A DNA stretch of 64,000 bases from the NCBI GenBank assembly GCA_026874595.1, contig CM049306.1, forward strand, positions 35,232,019 through 35,296,018, given 5' to 3'. The stretch comes from Sipunculus nudus. Lineage: Eukaryota > Annelida > Sipuncula > Golfingiida > Sipunculidae. The notes under the pieces are model-generated. The model ran no database searches and was not told the origin of the DNA. It saw only the letters and a list, made by a program, of their open reading frames with translations. The position numbers were made by a program, and so were the translations under genes. Each line of letters starts with the position of its first letter. The stretch's first letter is position 1. Of this stretch, positions 15,601 to 28,829 are shown one piece after another.

Positions 15601-18600
15601 TGCTGAGCAGGTGTGGCCAGCTGGTTGCTCCGCCTCCTGATCCTGACACTGATCATTCCATTCTCGTGCAGACACATCAGAACATCCCTCTGTTGTAGTG
15701 GAATAATCTACAACAATATATAACACACTGTGTGAGCGCAAACCTATTCCATGGCAAGGCTTAATATTCCTGTTTCCCTTAAGATTTACAGAACAACCAT
15801 CACAGGTATGTTTGATAACACAAAGTGAGTCAAAAAGTCATTTATGAACATGTCCCTGTTTAGATCTGTGGCGATTTTCAAATCTGTTCTTAACAAACAA
15901 GTGACCCAGTTCTGAAGCACTGGCTGGACCTATTTTGTTGTTGGCACTGTTTTATGTGCAGATGTTGCACAGTGTTTTACTTTTGGGGTTGAAAGCAAAA
16001 TTTTGTTTTGCAGCCCAGATCACTAACACCGGTCTGATTTTGTAAGTGCTAAAACACAATAATATGCATTATACAGATCAACCCAATTATATCAATTGTT
16101 TTTAAAAGCCAGGAAATTAACCAAGGACCTACTTTGATATTAAGTAGGAAGTTTCTAGGTCAAATGGTTATGCTTTGTGCTCTTTCAACAGATGGACAGC
16201 TGGACGGACAATGAAGAAAGGTAAGCCAAGCTTCAGTAATAGTGATTCCTACATCACTAAAATTATTAATTATTACAGTAATAGTGTAAACATGATTCTG
16301 CACTAAAAAAATTTAGGAAAGTACAGGAGATTAGTCTTAATACTGAAAAGTATAGTATATAGTATATTATAGGAGACATATCTGGAATGATATCAGTTTT
16401 GCTGTATGCTCTATCAATGGAAATCTGGTATAGCCTCCAGACAGACAGAAGAGGACACAAGTTCATTACAAACGCTTGTAAATCAACAGTGCTTAAGCCT
16501 TAACATTTAGTTATAATTAATTTCTTTAATATTGGTTCATATTTGCTACAAAATACTAACCTGTGTGAATGGAGACCCTGTACGCTCCATGGGGATGACC
16601 CCTACCGTCTGATTAATGTCAAGGTCAAGGATGGAGATCTCCCTTGGATACAGGAGGATCAGGTGATTCCTACAAGCTCTGTGATAGGTCAGTTGTAAAC
16701 ACTCATTCAGGCCACTGCCTTCATCTTCTACTGACCTGCTGAAAAGATATTGATGGGAACTCTTGTGTAAAAATATATTTAACTTATGCATAAACAATAT
16801 TAAATAGTTGCAACACAAAAGGAGCACAAGTGGAACAAGTGACCTCTGACCTAATTAAATATGTACAAATGTTGCGAAGAATGGAATTCAGGTGAGAAAC
16901 TCTATCAGTAAATATTTATTGTGAGTTTCAAGAAAAACCATCAAACCTTTGTTACGTCGTCACTTCACAACCAAAGTCTCGTGACCACTGACCTCATTGA
17001 AATATATGTGGGTTTTGCCGGGACTCAAAGTCAGGTGAGCTATTACATTGGTTAATATTTCTGTTGAGTTTTATCAAAATCAATCACATTTCTGATATTT
17101 TATCATGGCGACACTACAAAGAAGCCTGGTGACCTCTGACCTCATTAAGTATGTGTGGATTTAGCCAAGGTAAACACTGGTAAACAGTTATATTGAATTT
17201 AGTGAAAATCCATCATGTACCTGGTCAGTTAAATACTGCAACAAAATCCCCCCATTCCCTCCCTGTGAATGGTGGTTTTGTTAGTAAACTGTTGTGAGCT
17301 TTTCTGTATTAATGAGAATTTTCTCTGTTAAAGTTTATACGCCAGAGTAAGCCAACCGAAAATTTTCCCTTATTGGGCCTATTATTGCCCATCCCGCCTC
17401 GTTCTCGTGTATCTAGGTCACACTTCCGTTACCCATAATCACATTTTCGAAGGCGTAAGGAAGAGGACTGGGAGGGAGCGATGTTTGTAATACAGAAAAG
17501 CTCACAACAGTTAACTAACAAAACCACCATTCACAGGGAGGGAATGGGGGGGTTTTATTACGTAAACATAATTGTGAGCCGTTTCTGTATTAATGAGAAA
17601 AAAACAGACATGCCTTGGGGAGGGAGCACCTACCTGTAACGCTGGAACGAGGAATCACAGTGCTGTGAAGGAGCAGCAGACGACGTCGGTGGCGGAACCG
17701 ACGAAGAGGAATAAGATGGCCTGGAAAATTGTAGGACCTCACCCGACTCGAACACAGGGCCCATGGAGGAGAGGCCCGAAGCCGGGAGCGGAACACCTGT
17801 CAGATAGAAGCGTGTGAACGGAGATGGGGATATCCAGTATCCCATCTTGACCAACTGATTAGGTGAGATCCCGGAGAATTGGGCCAAGGAAGTCGAAAAA
17901 GCTCAAATGTCATGGGCCTTGAAGTGAAGTTGGTCTAATGTGGAATGAGAAGCTGATTCATATGCGGCGACGATAGTAGTTTTGAGTCAGGCACTAATGG
18001 TGAAAGGGCTAATCACCGAATTTGAAGATGTGACTTTTGTAGAAATAAACAACTTCATGCGCCACCCCCCCCCCCCCCGTAAAGAAGGAGGAGCGTGTAG
18101 ATAATAACGCAACGCACGAACCGGGCAAGGGGTATCCCCAGAACGGTACGGACCGGCAGGGAGTGCCGGAACGGGCCAAGCAGATGGAGGATCCCAGAAA
18201 TTGCGATTTTCCTATAATAGCCTGTAGGAAAATGTAGAATGGCCGACGAAGCGGCGGCCGCAATTTGCAGGAATTTCGAAACAGCCATGAGGGCATGAAG
18301 CTCAGAACGGCGACCTGCCGAGGCAAGAGCTAGGAGGAAAACCAGTTTCCGAGACAAAGGTAGAAGATAGGCCGAACGCAACGGCGCATAAGGGGGTCCC
18401 GGAGGGGACGGAAGACGACGTCCAGGCGCCAGGAAGGCGCAACATACTGAGGACGAGACGCACGGGCATGAACCCCCTTGAGAAAGACCGACACCAACGG
18501 GCAATGAAGGACACGATCATGACCAAGCGGACGGAGCACCGACAGCAGGGCGGCGCGATAGCCACGCAGAGAGGGACAGGATAAATGTGGATCCTGCAGT

Positions 18601-21600
18601 AAGAACAGGAAAAAATCCAAAACAGCCGCAAGCGACGGATCTAAGGGGAGATTCCGCGGGAAGACGCCCACTCCGGGAAGAGACGCCACCGGGAGTCATA
18701 GATGCGGTCCGAAGAACGGCGACGGGGAGCCGAGGCAAGGAGAGCAGCCGGACTGGAAATGCCCTGATCCATGAGGAGTCCGATGAGAGCACTCCTGCGC
18801 ATAGAGGGCACGACCGAAACGGGCGACGCGCTCGAGGGAACGACGGGAGCGCGATGCGGAGCGGTAGTATAAGCGGGGGGCGAGAGAGAAGCTAGCACCA
18901 CAGTGGAAACCATGGAGCCGCAGGTTGAAACGGAAGGATAAGAAACAGGAGGAGAGGAGGCGCCGGAAACGCAAGAGAAACCGATGAGACCACCCGGACG
19001 GCGGCGTGTCGGGGAGACGGTTGCGAGGGGACGTAGACGCGTCTCGGAAGGCACGAGAAAGGGGGGGACGGAAAATCGAACAGATCGAAGTCCGGCCGCC
19101 CAAGGCTAGCGAAAACACTTCCGAATAACTGGGAGCGGAAGGAGCGGCTGGGAAGGAAGAGACGCCGGATGACGGGAAGGGGCATCCGCTAGGATGATCG
19201 ACACGCCCGGAAGATGGGATGCACGAACTGATGCCCGGAGAGAGAGGCAGAGATCGAACAAAAGGTAAGTCGCCTGCATGAGCGAGGGAGACCAATACCG
19301 CCCGGCATGTTGATATATGCCACAACCGTGGGATTGTCGGTCCGGATGAGAATGTGAAGTCCGATCAAGCGGGGAGACCAGTGGGAGATCGCGCGACGGA
19401 CGGTACACAGGGCGAGGAAATTGACATGGAGCATACGACCCGACGGGGACCATATCCCGGAAGCGCGAAGATTGGCGAGATGGGCCCCCCAACCGAGGAG
19501 AGACGCAGCGGTATAGACGGTGCAAGCGACATCCCCAGAAAAAGGACGAACCGAGGTTAACCGGAGAAGGCCGTGACGGCGCAAGATAGACTGAATCGGA
19601 CGGAGGTACAGGCGGCCGAACGGGATGAAAGACGTGGCCCAGTTGAGCACCGTGGAGAGAAGCAGCGGTGCGCGAGTCGACCCGGCGCCGCATGAGAAGG
19701 AACGGATTAGGCGGCGGAGCTGGAGAGCAAAATCGCGCGGGAGCGACGCAGTGCCGGACGCAATCGAGTGTGACACCCAGAAATTGGAGGGACTGGGTGG
19801 GAGTGAGAAGAGATTTCGCCGCAATGACCAGGAAGCCGAGGCTCCGAAGTAAGTTGAGAACCCGGGAGCGATGCGATGCGATGCAACCGCAAGGACAAGC
19901 CATCGTCCAGATAAGGGAGCACAGAAATGCCTGGTGAACGGAGAGAACTCGGGACCGCGTGAACAAGGATGGTAAATTCCAGGGGGCCACGTGGATCCTG
20001 AACGGATGGACCCGGAATGGAAACGTAAAAGTAGGCATCCGTAAGGTCTATATTAGAACGCCTAATCCATCCGCCGAACAATGCGGAGTACAGCATGGAT
20101 AACGAACTTCCGAAACGGGGGCGGACGGAGGAACGAATTGAGGCGCTTCAGGTCCATGATCAGGCGCCAACGGCCGTGCGGTTCGGGAACAAGAAAAGGC
20201 GAGAGGGAAACCCCAGGGGGGATGGGGAAACCTCGTTAATGCCCGATTGTCTAACATAGATTGGAGGGCCTCCGCCAAGCGAGGCGGTTTGCCGGATCGG
20301 ACGGAGGCGGAGAGTGCTAAACGTAAGACAGAACCCGAACGGAAGGGCGCTGAGAATTAACCGCTGGGAGGTGAAACCCGCCCACGCGGGAAAACGGTCG
20401 CTGAGCCGAGCGCCGACCGGAGCTAGAGAGTCATGTCTCCGTCGAACCTCGTTGGGAGGAGCTACCACAAAAGGCGGAGAACGGCTGGAACGTCCTGAAG
20501 GACGTGACGAGGTAGCAGATGCGCGACGCGGTTGAGCGGAAGCTGCAACCGAAGGCCGAGGCGCAAGGGAGGTCGAGCGGAGGCGGGCCTGACAATCTGA
20601 GCGCGCCAAGGAGCGGTCCAAGAGAGGCCGTAACTGGCCGCCAAACAGCAGGGAACCGGGAAAGGCGGAGAATAAAGCTCGGTTAAACCCTCCGGAGAAG
20701 CCGCGTCCATAAGTGCATAAATGACTGAATGCAAGCCGGGCGGCGTAACAAGATGCAATTTACAACCGGGCGCCAACGACCTGAATGGAACACAGCGCCA
20801 GTATGGGCAGAAGCCCGCCATATGTCGGGGTGAGTGTGCGTGTCCAGAAACGGCGAGCAAGCAAGGGACTGCCTGCAAGTCGTAAACCATACCGGCTGCT
20901 TGCCGGCCGAGCCCTGCCAGATCCGACAGGTGACGATCGGAAAACTGGACAGAGGATGGAATTAAAGACTGACCGTCCGCAACGGCTGTGCCAGGCCGGA
21001 CACGAGGCGCAGCGGAGCAGACTGAACATCCGGGAGCTCAGGAGAAGGGAGCAAGCGAACAAACAGGTAGCCCGGGAGCCCGGGAGCCCGGAACCCAAGG
21101 GAACTCCCGAGGGTACCGGGGGACCAAGGTGTATCCGAACCCGGCGGAAGCGGGGCCCCAGTAGAGCGAGACCCCGAGACCACCGCGGGGCGCCCACGGA
21201 AGAGATCCCCCGTGCGGTCAGTAATACCAGACATACCGCGGGCGCGGCAGAGGGCAAATGAAGGGGCCAGGATTCAAAGAAGAACCGGCTGCCGACGCTG
21301 AGGAAGTCCGAGGTTGTACCTACGGAACTTCGGACCAATAGGGTTAGCCTCCTGTGCGGAGGTAGCCTTCAGGTCCATAAGCTCAGATTTGCCAGACGCC
21401 AAGCCTGGCGGCGCAGCGCGATCACCGACCACTTGTCTGGTGCCAGGGCGGGATCGGCTGACTGAGCAGATTTGCGCGGACGCCAAGCCTGGCGGCGCAG
21501 CGCGATCGCCGACCACTGGTCTGATGCCAGGGCGGGATCGGCAGACTGAGCAGTCGGGGACCCTGGAGAACCCCTTGTAGGGGGAGCCAGAGAGACCCGC

Positions 21601-24600
21601 TGAGCCGGAGCCACGGGAGGCTGGAAACAGGAAGCCGGGGAACGAGCAGCAGCAGGAACCATCCTGGAAGGCACAGGAACCGGAGCTGCAGGCGGAGGAA
21701 CCTGAGGCGAGGCCGGCAGCCCCGAAAGGAGGCAGTAGGGACTGACGCACTTACCTGCACACCAGGAAGGGCCGGGCGAGGCAGCGGGACGGCTCCAGCC
21801 GGCCCCGGGGAGAAGTAAGGAAACCGGCGAGGAGCCGGCGACGAGAACGGCCGGGGAGAAGTACCGGGGCGCCGGCGAGGGCACCGGGCGGACAGAATCG
21901 GGTCTAGACGAATCGTCGAGATCCGACATAAGTGATTAACAAACCCGGGACAAGAAATGTAAGATGGAATAGGTAGATGTGCTGGCAGAACGGGAGGTCG
22001 CGGGAACGGGGAAGAATTCCGTTTCCGTGAATGAGAATTCAACGATATAACTGTCTAAACCACTGGAGAGGGGACAGGACCGGCGGGAACGGACGGTGAA
22101 CGCAGCACGGCTGTGGTGTGGTCAACCAGGGTAGGCCCCCCCCCCACCCCCTCGGGGACAACCCTGGGGTCAGACAATGGAATACAGGAGGGGGAACCCC
22201 CAAGTACCGGGGAATGAGCCCAATCCGGGAAAGGGCCCACTGGTCAGACGTCCAAGACTGGCAGTGAAAACAAGGATCAGCCGGAACATGGCAGTAGTCA
22301 TTGTTGGAGCGGCAACGAAAACAAGGGGGGTGGGAGTCCCAACCGGGATTAAAGAACCACAAGAGCCACAAGTGGGGTACTCCAGGGCGGGCAAGGGAAA
22401 AAAAGACAACTTACAGTTCAGTTGGCAAACTCATTAGTACAAACCCAACAGTGGACGAATCTCGCAGAGCGGGATCACACGTCCATCATGGCGTACGCCA
22501 GAAGAAAATGTGATTATGGGTAACGGAAGTGTGACCTAGATACACGGGAACGAGGCGGGATGGGCGATAATAGGCCCAATAAGGGAAAATTTTCGGTTGG
22601 CTTACTCTGGCGTATAAACTTTAACAGAGAAAATTCTCATTAATACAGAAACAGCTCACAATTATGTTTACGTAATAAAACTAAAAATTAACAGACAGAC
22701 AGATAACATATATCAGTTCTGGTTTGGTTAGTATGACAAACCCTGCTATCCAATCATTGGATACTAAAGGTTGCATGTTGCATGCACCACCTGACATCAG
22801 ATGATCACCATACATCCCAGAGGTAATAAATGCAGTATAACAGTAATGCTGCATTTGCCACCTCTTTATGTTAATTACCAGTTGTAAAGGTGAATGTCGG
22901 CAAGTAGAACAGATGGAATTTCCAGTCTGCCAGTGTTACATTCCACTTGTAGAACGACGTGACCACGTAACGAACAATATTTCCCACTTGTCAACTAGTA
23001 TTTATTGTAGCAAACGCAGCACAATCCAGTACGGACATCAGAATCACTCAAACAAGATTATGTCTTCAACTGAGCCATTTCCTTCTCAACCCAATACTTC
23101 AATTTTGATGGTCCAATACTAAACCATTAAATATATTCTTAGGGAGAAACTGTGCAAACTTGATTAAATAAATTATTTAATATAACTAGGCCTGATTATA
23201 TGTCATTTACTTATTAGTTTGAATACTAATTATGCAATATTAATACTTTTTCCCTCCTTCTCCCACAAGAATGCTGCTCATTTTCCTGGTAAGATTAGTT
23301 CTAGATTTCTTCTCAGCTGTCTTGGAGTCCCCACTGTTCCCACTGCTTGGACTACCACCTGGTATTGAAAAAAAATATGAATTCTCATATTGGTATACAT
23401 TGTTTTTTCATTAAATTAGGATTCACATATAATCTTAGACTTGAAATTTCACATTTTTTTGTTACATTTTAAACATGACTGATTTCTCCTGATAGCATTC
23501 AAATCTTTGTAAAAATAATACTTTAAATGGGGCAAACTTACATAAAACAATAAATAATATAATACATAAAAGTATAAAGCACTGTATAACCAAAAAGGGG
23601 TCTATTCCAATACCTGATGTGTATTAAATAATAATCTTTAGAAACTTTTATAAAAATGAGCCAAAAAAAGCTGATCCCAACAGTCCAAAAGCTGTTTATG
23701 TTTTTATCATCTTGTTTATAACATGTGGGGGACCAGCTAAAATGACCGCTAGTCATAATCAAAAAAGGATGTCTAGCAACAAATCAGACCAACCTAAGTT
23801 GTGGCAATGACAAAAGCTTCTGTAACTTCACATGCTCTCTAACCATTTACAAGTGACCTTCTGCACATGACCGTTGTTTGTCAACATGGGCATGTGTTAA
23901 ATGTTTACTAACAGTGTCTACATGAAGAAGCTCATGCATCGATCCAAAGGTCACTGTGAGAATTTTTTTCAGCTGGAATTACTCACAAAGCACATAAATT
24001 TGATAAGAAAGGCAAGTGAATAGCTAGCTTTAAGTCTGCTCTAATGTAAATATGAGATACCATAATATAAAGACCTTGGATATTTACCTTGAGTGCTGGG
24101 ACTGGAGATGAAGTACTTTTTGCCATTGCTGGAAGGTACTTTGTTGATAGAAAAGTCTTCCACAAACACAATGCAATCCTGGCCCAAAACTACAAGCACA
24201 CATTGACACATGATTAAGCCCTCTTCTGCAATCTGAAAATACTTTTTTTTCAGATTTCAATTGTTTTCCTGATAGAAGATTGGTTGGGTCCAAAAGGACT
24301 GCCTACTCCAGTCCCCGAGGGATGGTACCATAAGTGTTGTGCCTATTAATCACTGATTAAACTGGTTGCATCTTTACATAATCAATCACAAACATTTATG
24401 CATAAACATGCAAAGATCGAATATTATCTAGAAATTAAGTAGTGAATCAAATCAAAACTTTGAGCAGCAGACAATGTGTCAACAGCCTGGCCATTAGCTT
24501 TATGCTTTACCTTTGAGTGTGACCACAAACTTGTGTTCTTTTATAAGTTCCAGTTTTCAAATCAATCTTCTGTCTGCCATTGTTACCACCCAATCCAAAG

Positions 24601-27600
24601 AAAAACATTTATGATTACAAGTATTAAGGCAACATACTCTATCTGCTCTGTATGTTAAACTCATTTGTACAGCATATTGTACAAAATACAGAAGGTACAA
24701 ATAATGTTCAATCAATAATCACCAGTCTCTTATTTTTTAGTCATCACACATGATTTTACCAATTATTACCACTAGTTACTATCAGCAGTGTTAACAATAA
24801 TGAGGCCTAATATCAGAAAGTTTTCATAGCTCTCTATTATCTTTTTAACTGTTTTAAGACTGTTTAATTCTGCCATTATCAAGTTTGCCCATGCCTCCTA
24901 GTAGTCAAGCAGGTTACTTGTTAGACATTCAACCACTTGGACTGGCTGAGATTCATACAATTAGAGGAGGTATCAGGTTGTACATAATGTATCTAGTTTT
25001 TTATCAGATAGAAAATTTTAATTTGACCATTTGACTTACAGGCAAGGTTAGATGCCACAAAAGGATCAAAAGCAAATCCCTGAAGGACCTCGGTGTAACT
25101 TTTCTTCCACAGTTTAGTCCCGGTGTCAGCATTCCACAGGATCAGTGAGTACGGAGGATGCAGAGCAGCCAGCAGGTCATGTGACAGGTCCTGACTGGTC
25201 AGCCATTCCAGATCTGAAATATTACCAAAAACATAAATTTAGATTAGTAAGAATCAGTTACATAGCACAATCTAATACTTATAAAAGGAATTTGGTTCAC
25301 GTCTGTTCGCAATGTTCTCTAAAACTGCGTTGTGTACAATACTGTGCCATACATCATTTTAACAATTATTATCCCCGCAGTGACATATGTGATATGAAAA
25401 ATAAATAATTTTTAATGTACATATAATTTTGAGTGATTTTTCCGTTTTTACTGACTTGTTAGACCTAGGTTAGACCAAGCACAGCCCAACTGCCTTTGGC
25501 AATGACCGGAATGCGTGCATCATTATCACTCAACCTCAAACACTACTATTGTTCATATTAATAATGCTTGCTTTCAATGAAGGATTTGAGCCTGTCTGGC
25601 CTAACATTTGAACGAGGCTCTCACCCACATGCGTGGTCAGTAAAAGAGAAAAACACATGTTTCTCGCTTAATGAAATGGAGAGTTCAACTCAGGAGGATA
25701 AATGACAAAACCTAATTCAAGGTCCCAATTTCAAGAACAGGGTTGGGGTGGAGTGTTTGTGGGGGTTGCAGGCCTCAAAATTTGTCTGATACGATGAAAA
25801 TAAAATTGTGGTGGCTGAAAATGGAATACGGACCCTCTGCATGGAGTCCCATATGCATTGGGTCTGTTTCTGCTACTTACAAGGTATGCATATTTCTGTT
25901 TCTTTCTTCAGGAACAGTTTCCTTGCAACCTACATTTAATAAATCTTTCATGTGTTCCTTATATCAACCTAATCTGTATATGTCCAACAATAGAATCCAG
26001 TAAATAACATTGAAAACCTAAATGCCCCCGCGTCTCTTTCCAGTTCGAAATGTAAGCATCATCACTGACCAGGTCTTCAAGGTAATCATACCAGGGTATG
26101 AATTTCTTGCCACGAGCATAGCCCCACAATATAAATGTAAAAAATATTTATACATATCTTATTGAGATAGGTTCGCACTTAAAACCTATATTTTCTGTTA
26201 ACTTTTAGAATAAAAAATGAGCTAACATTCCACATATCAGTTAATATATCTCTCCAGCCCCGGAAATAAACCCTGTATACCCGGTTTTTTATCAGCTAGT
26301 TAAACCATAATTACCTAATGCTCAGACACATCCAAACTAGACGACCAGAGGTCGAACGCTTGCCGGAAGTTGAAATGACAGACAGATGGACAGACAGAAC
26401 ATATTGTGGGTTTTCCATTATTTGAATGACCCTCAGCGTTTGCTGAGAAGTTGTGGCCTGTAAAATGACATATCAGACAAAACAACGAGGAAGCAGACAA
26501 AGCTGACCACAAAAGACTAACAGACAAACATACTGACACATCTGTGATAACAGATTACCAGACAAAAGTGCCGAAGGTAAAGAAGAGCAAAATTAGCGAT
26601 GGTTTATGTAGATAAGGTTTATAATTTTGGAGATATGGCCAAAACATGATATGTTGGGGAGGTGAAGGTGCAGCGCCCCCTAGTGGCTAAATGAAAAATC
26701 TGTTTTGAGATATTAGTGAAACACATAAGATGTACCAGTTTTAAAAGGATTCCTAAAAAAAAAAACTGTGGCCTGTAGAATGCTATATATGAGACGCAAG
26801 AACCAGCAAGTAGGCGGATTTGAGGACAACTGACAAACAGACAGACACACTGACAAAGTCATACAAGAATGAGACCAGATGACATTACTAGGTCATGGAG
26901 AAGACTCAGGGAAAGAAAATAAGCCATAGTTTCTGTAATTGAGGCTTTGGGTTTTAGAGATATGGTCAATATAATGATATGTGTGTGAGGGTCAGGTGCA
27001 GCGCCACCTAGCGGCCATATCCGGAAAATGAAAAAGAAATTGTGAGAAAATATAACATGCATCAGTTTTCAAATGCTTCTTTAAAAACTGTGGCCTGTAG
27101 AATGCTATATGCGAGACGCAAGAATCAGCAAGCAGCCAAATTTGAGGACAACTGACAAACAGACGGACACACTGACAAAGTGACACAAGATTGAGACCAG
27201 ATGACATTATCAGTTTATGGAGAAGACTCATAGGGAAAAAATAAGCTATAGTTTATGTAATTGAGCTTTGGGTTTTAGAGATATGGCCAATGTAATGATA
27301 TGTGTGTGAGGGTCGTATGCAGCGCCCCCTAGCAGCAATATTCAAAAAATGAAAAAAACCATTTCGAGATACTAGTGTAGGACTTATGATATGTCAGTTT
27401 CAAAATGATTCCTGCAATAATGTGGCCTTTGGCGCAAGATGAATGAAATCTCGAAATATCTCTATTCACGAGATATTTTACGAGATACTGCAAGACTTGT
27501 AATAAAATCTTGTAGTACTAGTTAAATGCTACCTGATGCAAAAAACTAGGTCTCTCTAGCTTTAACACTGACAAAGTTAGAAAAATAAGACCCCTTAATT

Positions 27601-28754
27601 TCGAATATCATGACTTTTCCCCAAAAATTTATAACCATGGTTACGGCAAATTTGAGTCAGCTACACACCAGATGACAGGCCTTGGAATGACAATTAAAAT
27701 GAGCTATTGTTGAAGTAGATACAACTAATAGTCACAAAGATATGAAGAAAAAACCGTTTTGAGAAGTTTTGATGACCTTGACCTTGACCTTTCACTTATT
27801 TTGACCAAAAACAATAAGGCACCTAGAATTTTGGTTGTTTATCATCCCTGAAAGTTTTTTAAGGTGATTGTGGCAAAATTGTGGCCAGGAGAGTGATGAC
27901 AAACAAACAAATGAGGTTGATACGACCATATTTGACCAAGTGATGAAGAAAAGAAAATTTCGAGGTTTTTCGATGACCTTGTCCTTGACCTATATTGACG
28001 AAAAACGATAGAGCACCTTGCATTTTATTTTTTCGTCATCTCTGTAAGTTTTAAGGTGATTGCGGCAAAACTGTGGCTTGTAGTGTCGTAAATGTGAGAC
28101 AGAACAACAAGGCCGTTGAGAAAATTGACAACAACAGAGGAACAGACAGACATACTGACAAGGTGACACATGGCCAGCAAAGGTTGAGCACCCTTTGATA
28201 TGGGGAATGGAAAGACGAACAAAATGAGGTAAGAATGAGGTTGATATGACAATTTGTGACAAAGTTTTGAGGAAAATACGGTTTCGAGGTTTTTTGAGGG
28301 TCTTGACCTTGACCTTTGACCTATTTTAATAAAAAAACAAAAGACTGCCTAGAATTTTGCTTGTCCATCATCACTAAAAGTTTCAAGGTTATTGCTGCAA
28401 AACTATGGCCTGTAGTGTCGTAAATGTCCGAAAGAACAAGGCCGTTGACAAAATTGACAACAACCCTGAAACAGACAGACATACTGACAAGGTGACACAA
28501 GGCCAACAAAGGATCATCATACCAGGATATGGGCAATGGAAAGACGAACAAAATGAGGTAAGAATGAGGTTGATATGACAATTTTTAACCAAGTTATGAG
28601 GAAAATAAAATTTTGAGGTTTTTTGATGACCTTGACCTTAACCGTTTACCTTCATTAACCAAAAACAATAGGGCACCTAGAAATTTAATTCTCCATCATC
28701 TCTGAAAGTTTCAAGGTGATTGTGGCAAAATTGTGGCCAGGAGAGTGCAGACAG

Positions 28755-28829
<75 letters not shown>

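Larger units (their letters stand above)
17248..22681 (-). mobile_element. DIRS-like tyrosine-recombinase retrotransposon, degenerate
   Basis: 5.4 kb, GC- and CpG-rich in an AT-rich intron, oriented with WDR11. DIRS elements replicate through a circular DNA and integrate by a tyrosine recombinase, without target duplication. Seen here: inverted terminal repeats 17302-17448 and about 22505-22662; an internal complementary region at 17488-17600 next to the 3' end, complementary to both outer ends; reading right to left, a gag-like region, reverse transcriptase with YLDD, RNase H, then tyrosine recombinase. Every domain is split over frames or hit by stops, so the copy is dead. The two strands both show long ORFs because the sequence is GC-rich; the plus-strand ones are shadows. 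No target duplication is seen at the edges (..acaaaat / taaaaa..), as expected. Confidence 0.92.

Noticed and set aside
20785-21261. 158-codon plus-strand ORF, and other long plus-strand ORFs at 17.6-22.5 kb
   Set aside because: They lie opposite the DIRS coding strand in GC-rich sequence with few stop codons, show no domain, and are best explained as shadows.
24170-24179. Alternative acceptor for WDR11 exon 6 (ttttgggccag)
   Set aside because: With the phase-1 exon 5 end it makes TGA at the junction; the acceptor 11 bases earlier restores the WDR11 reading.
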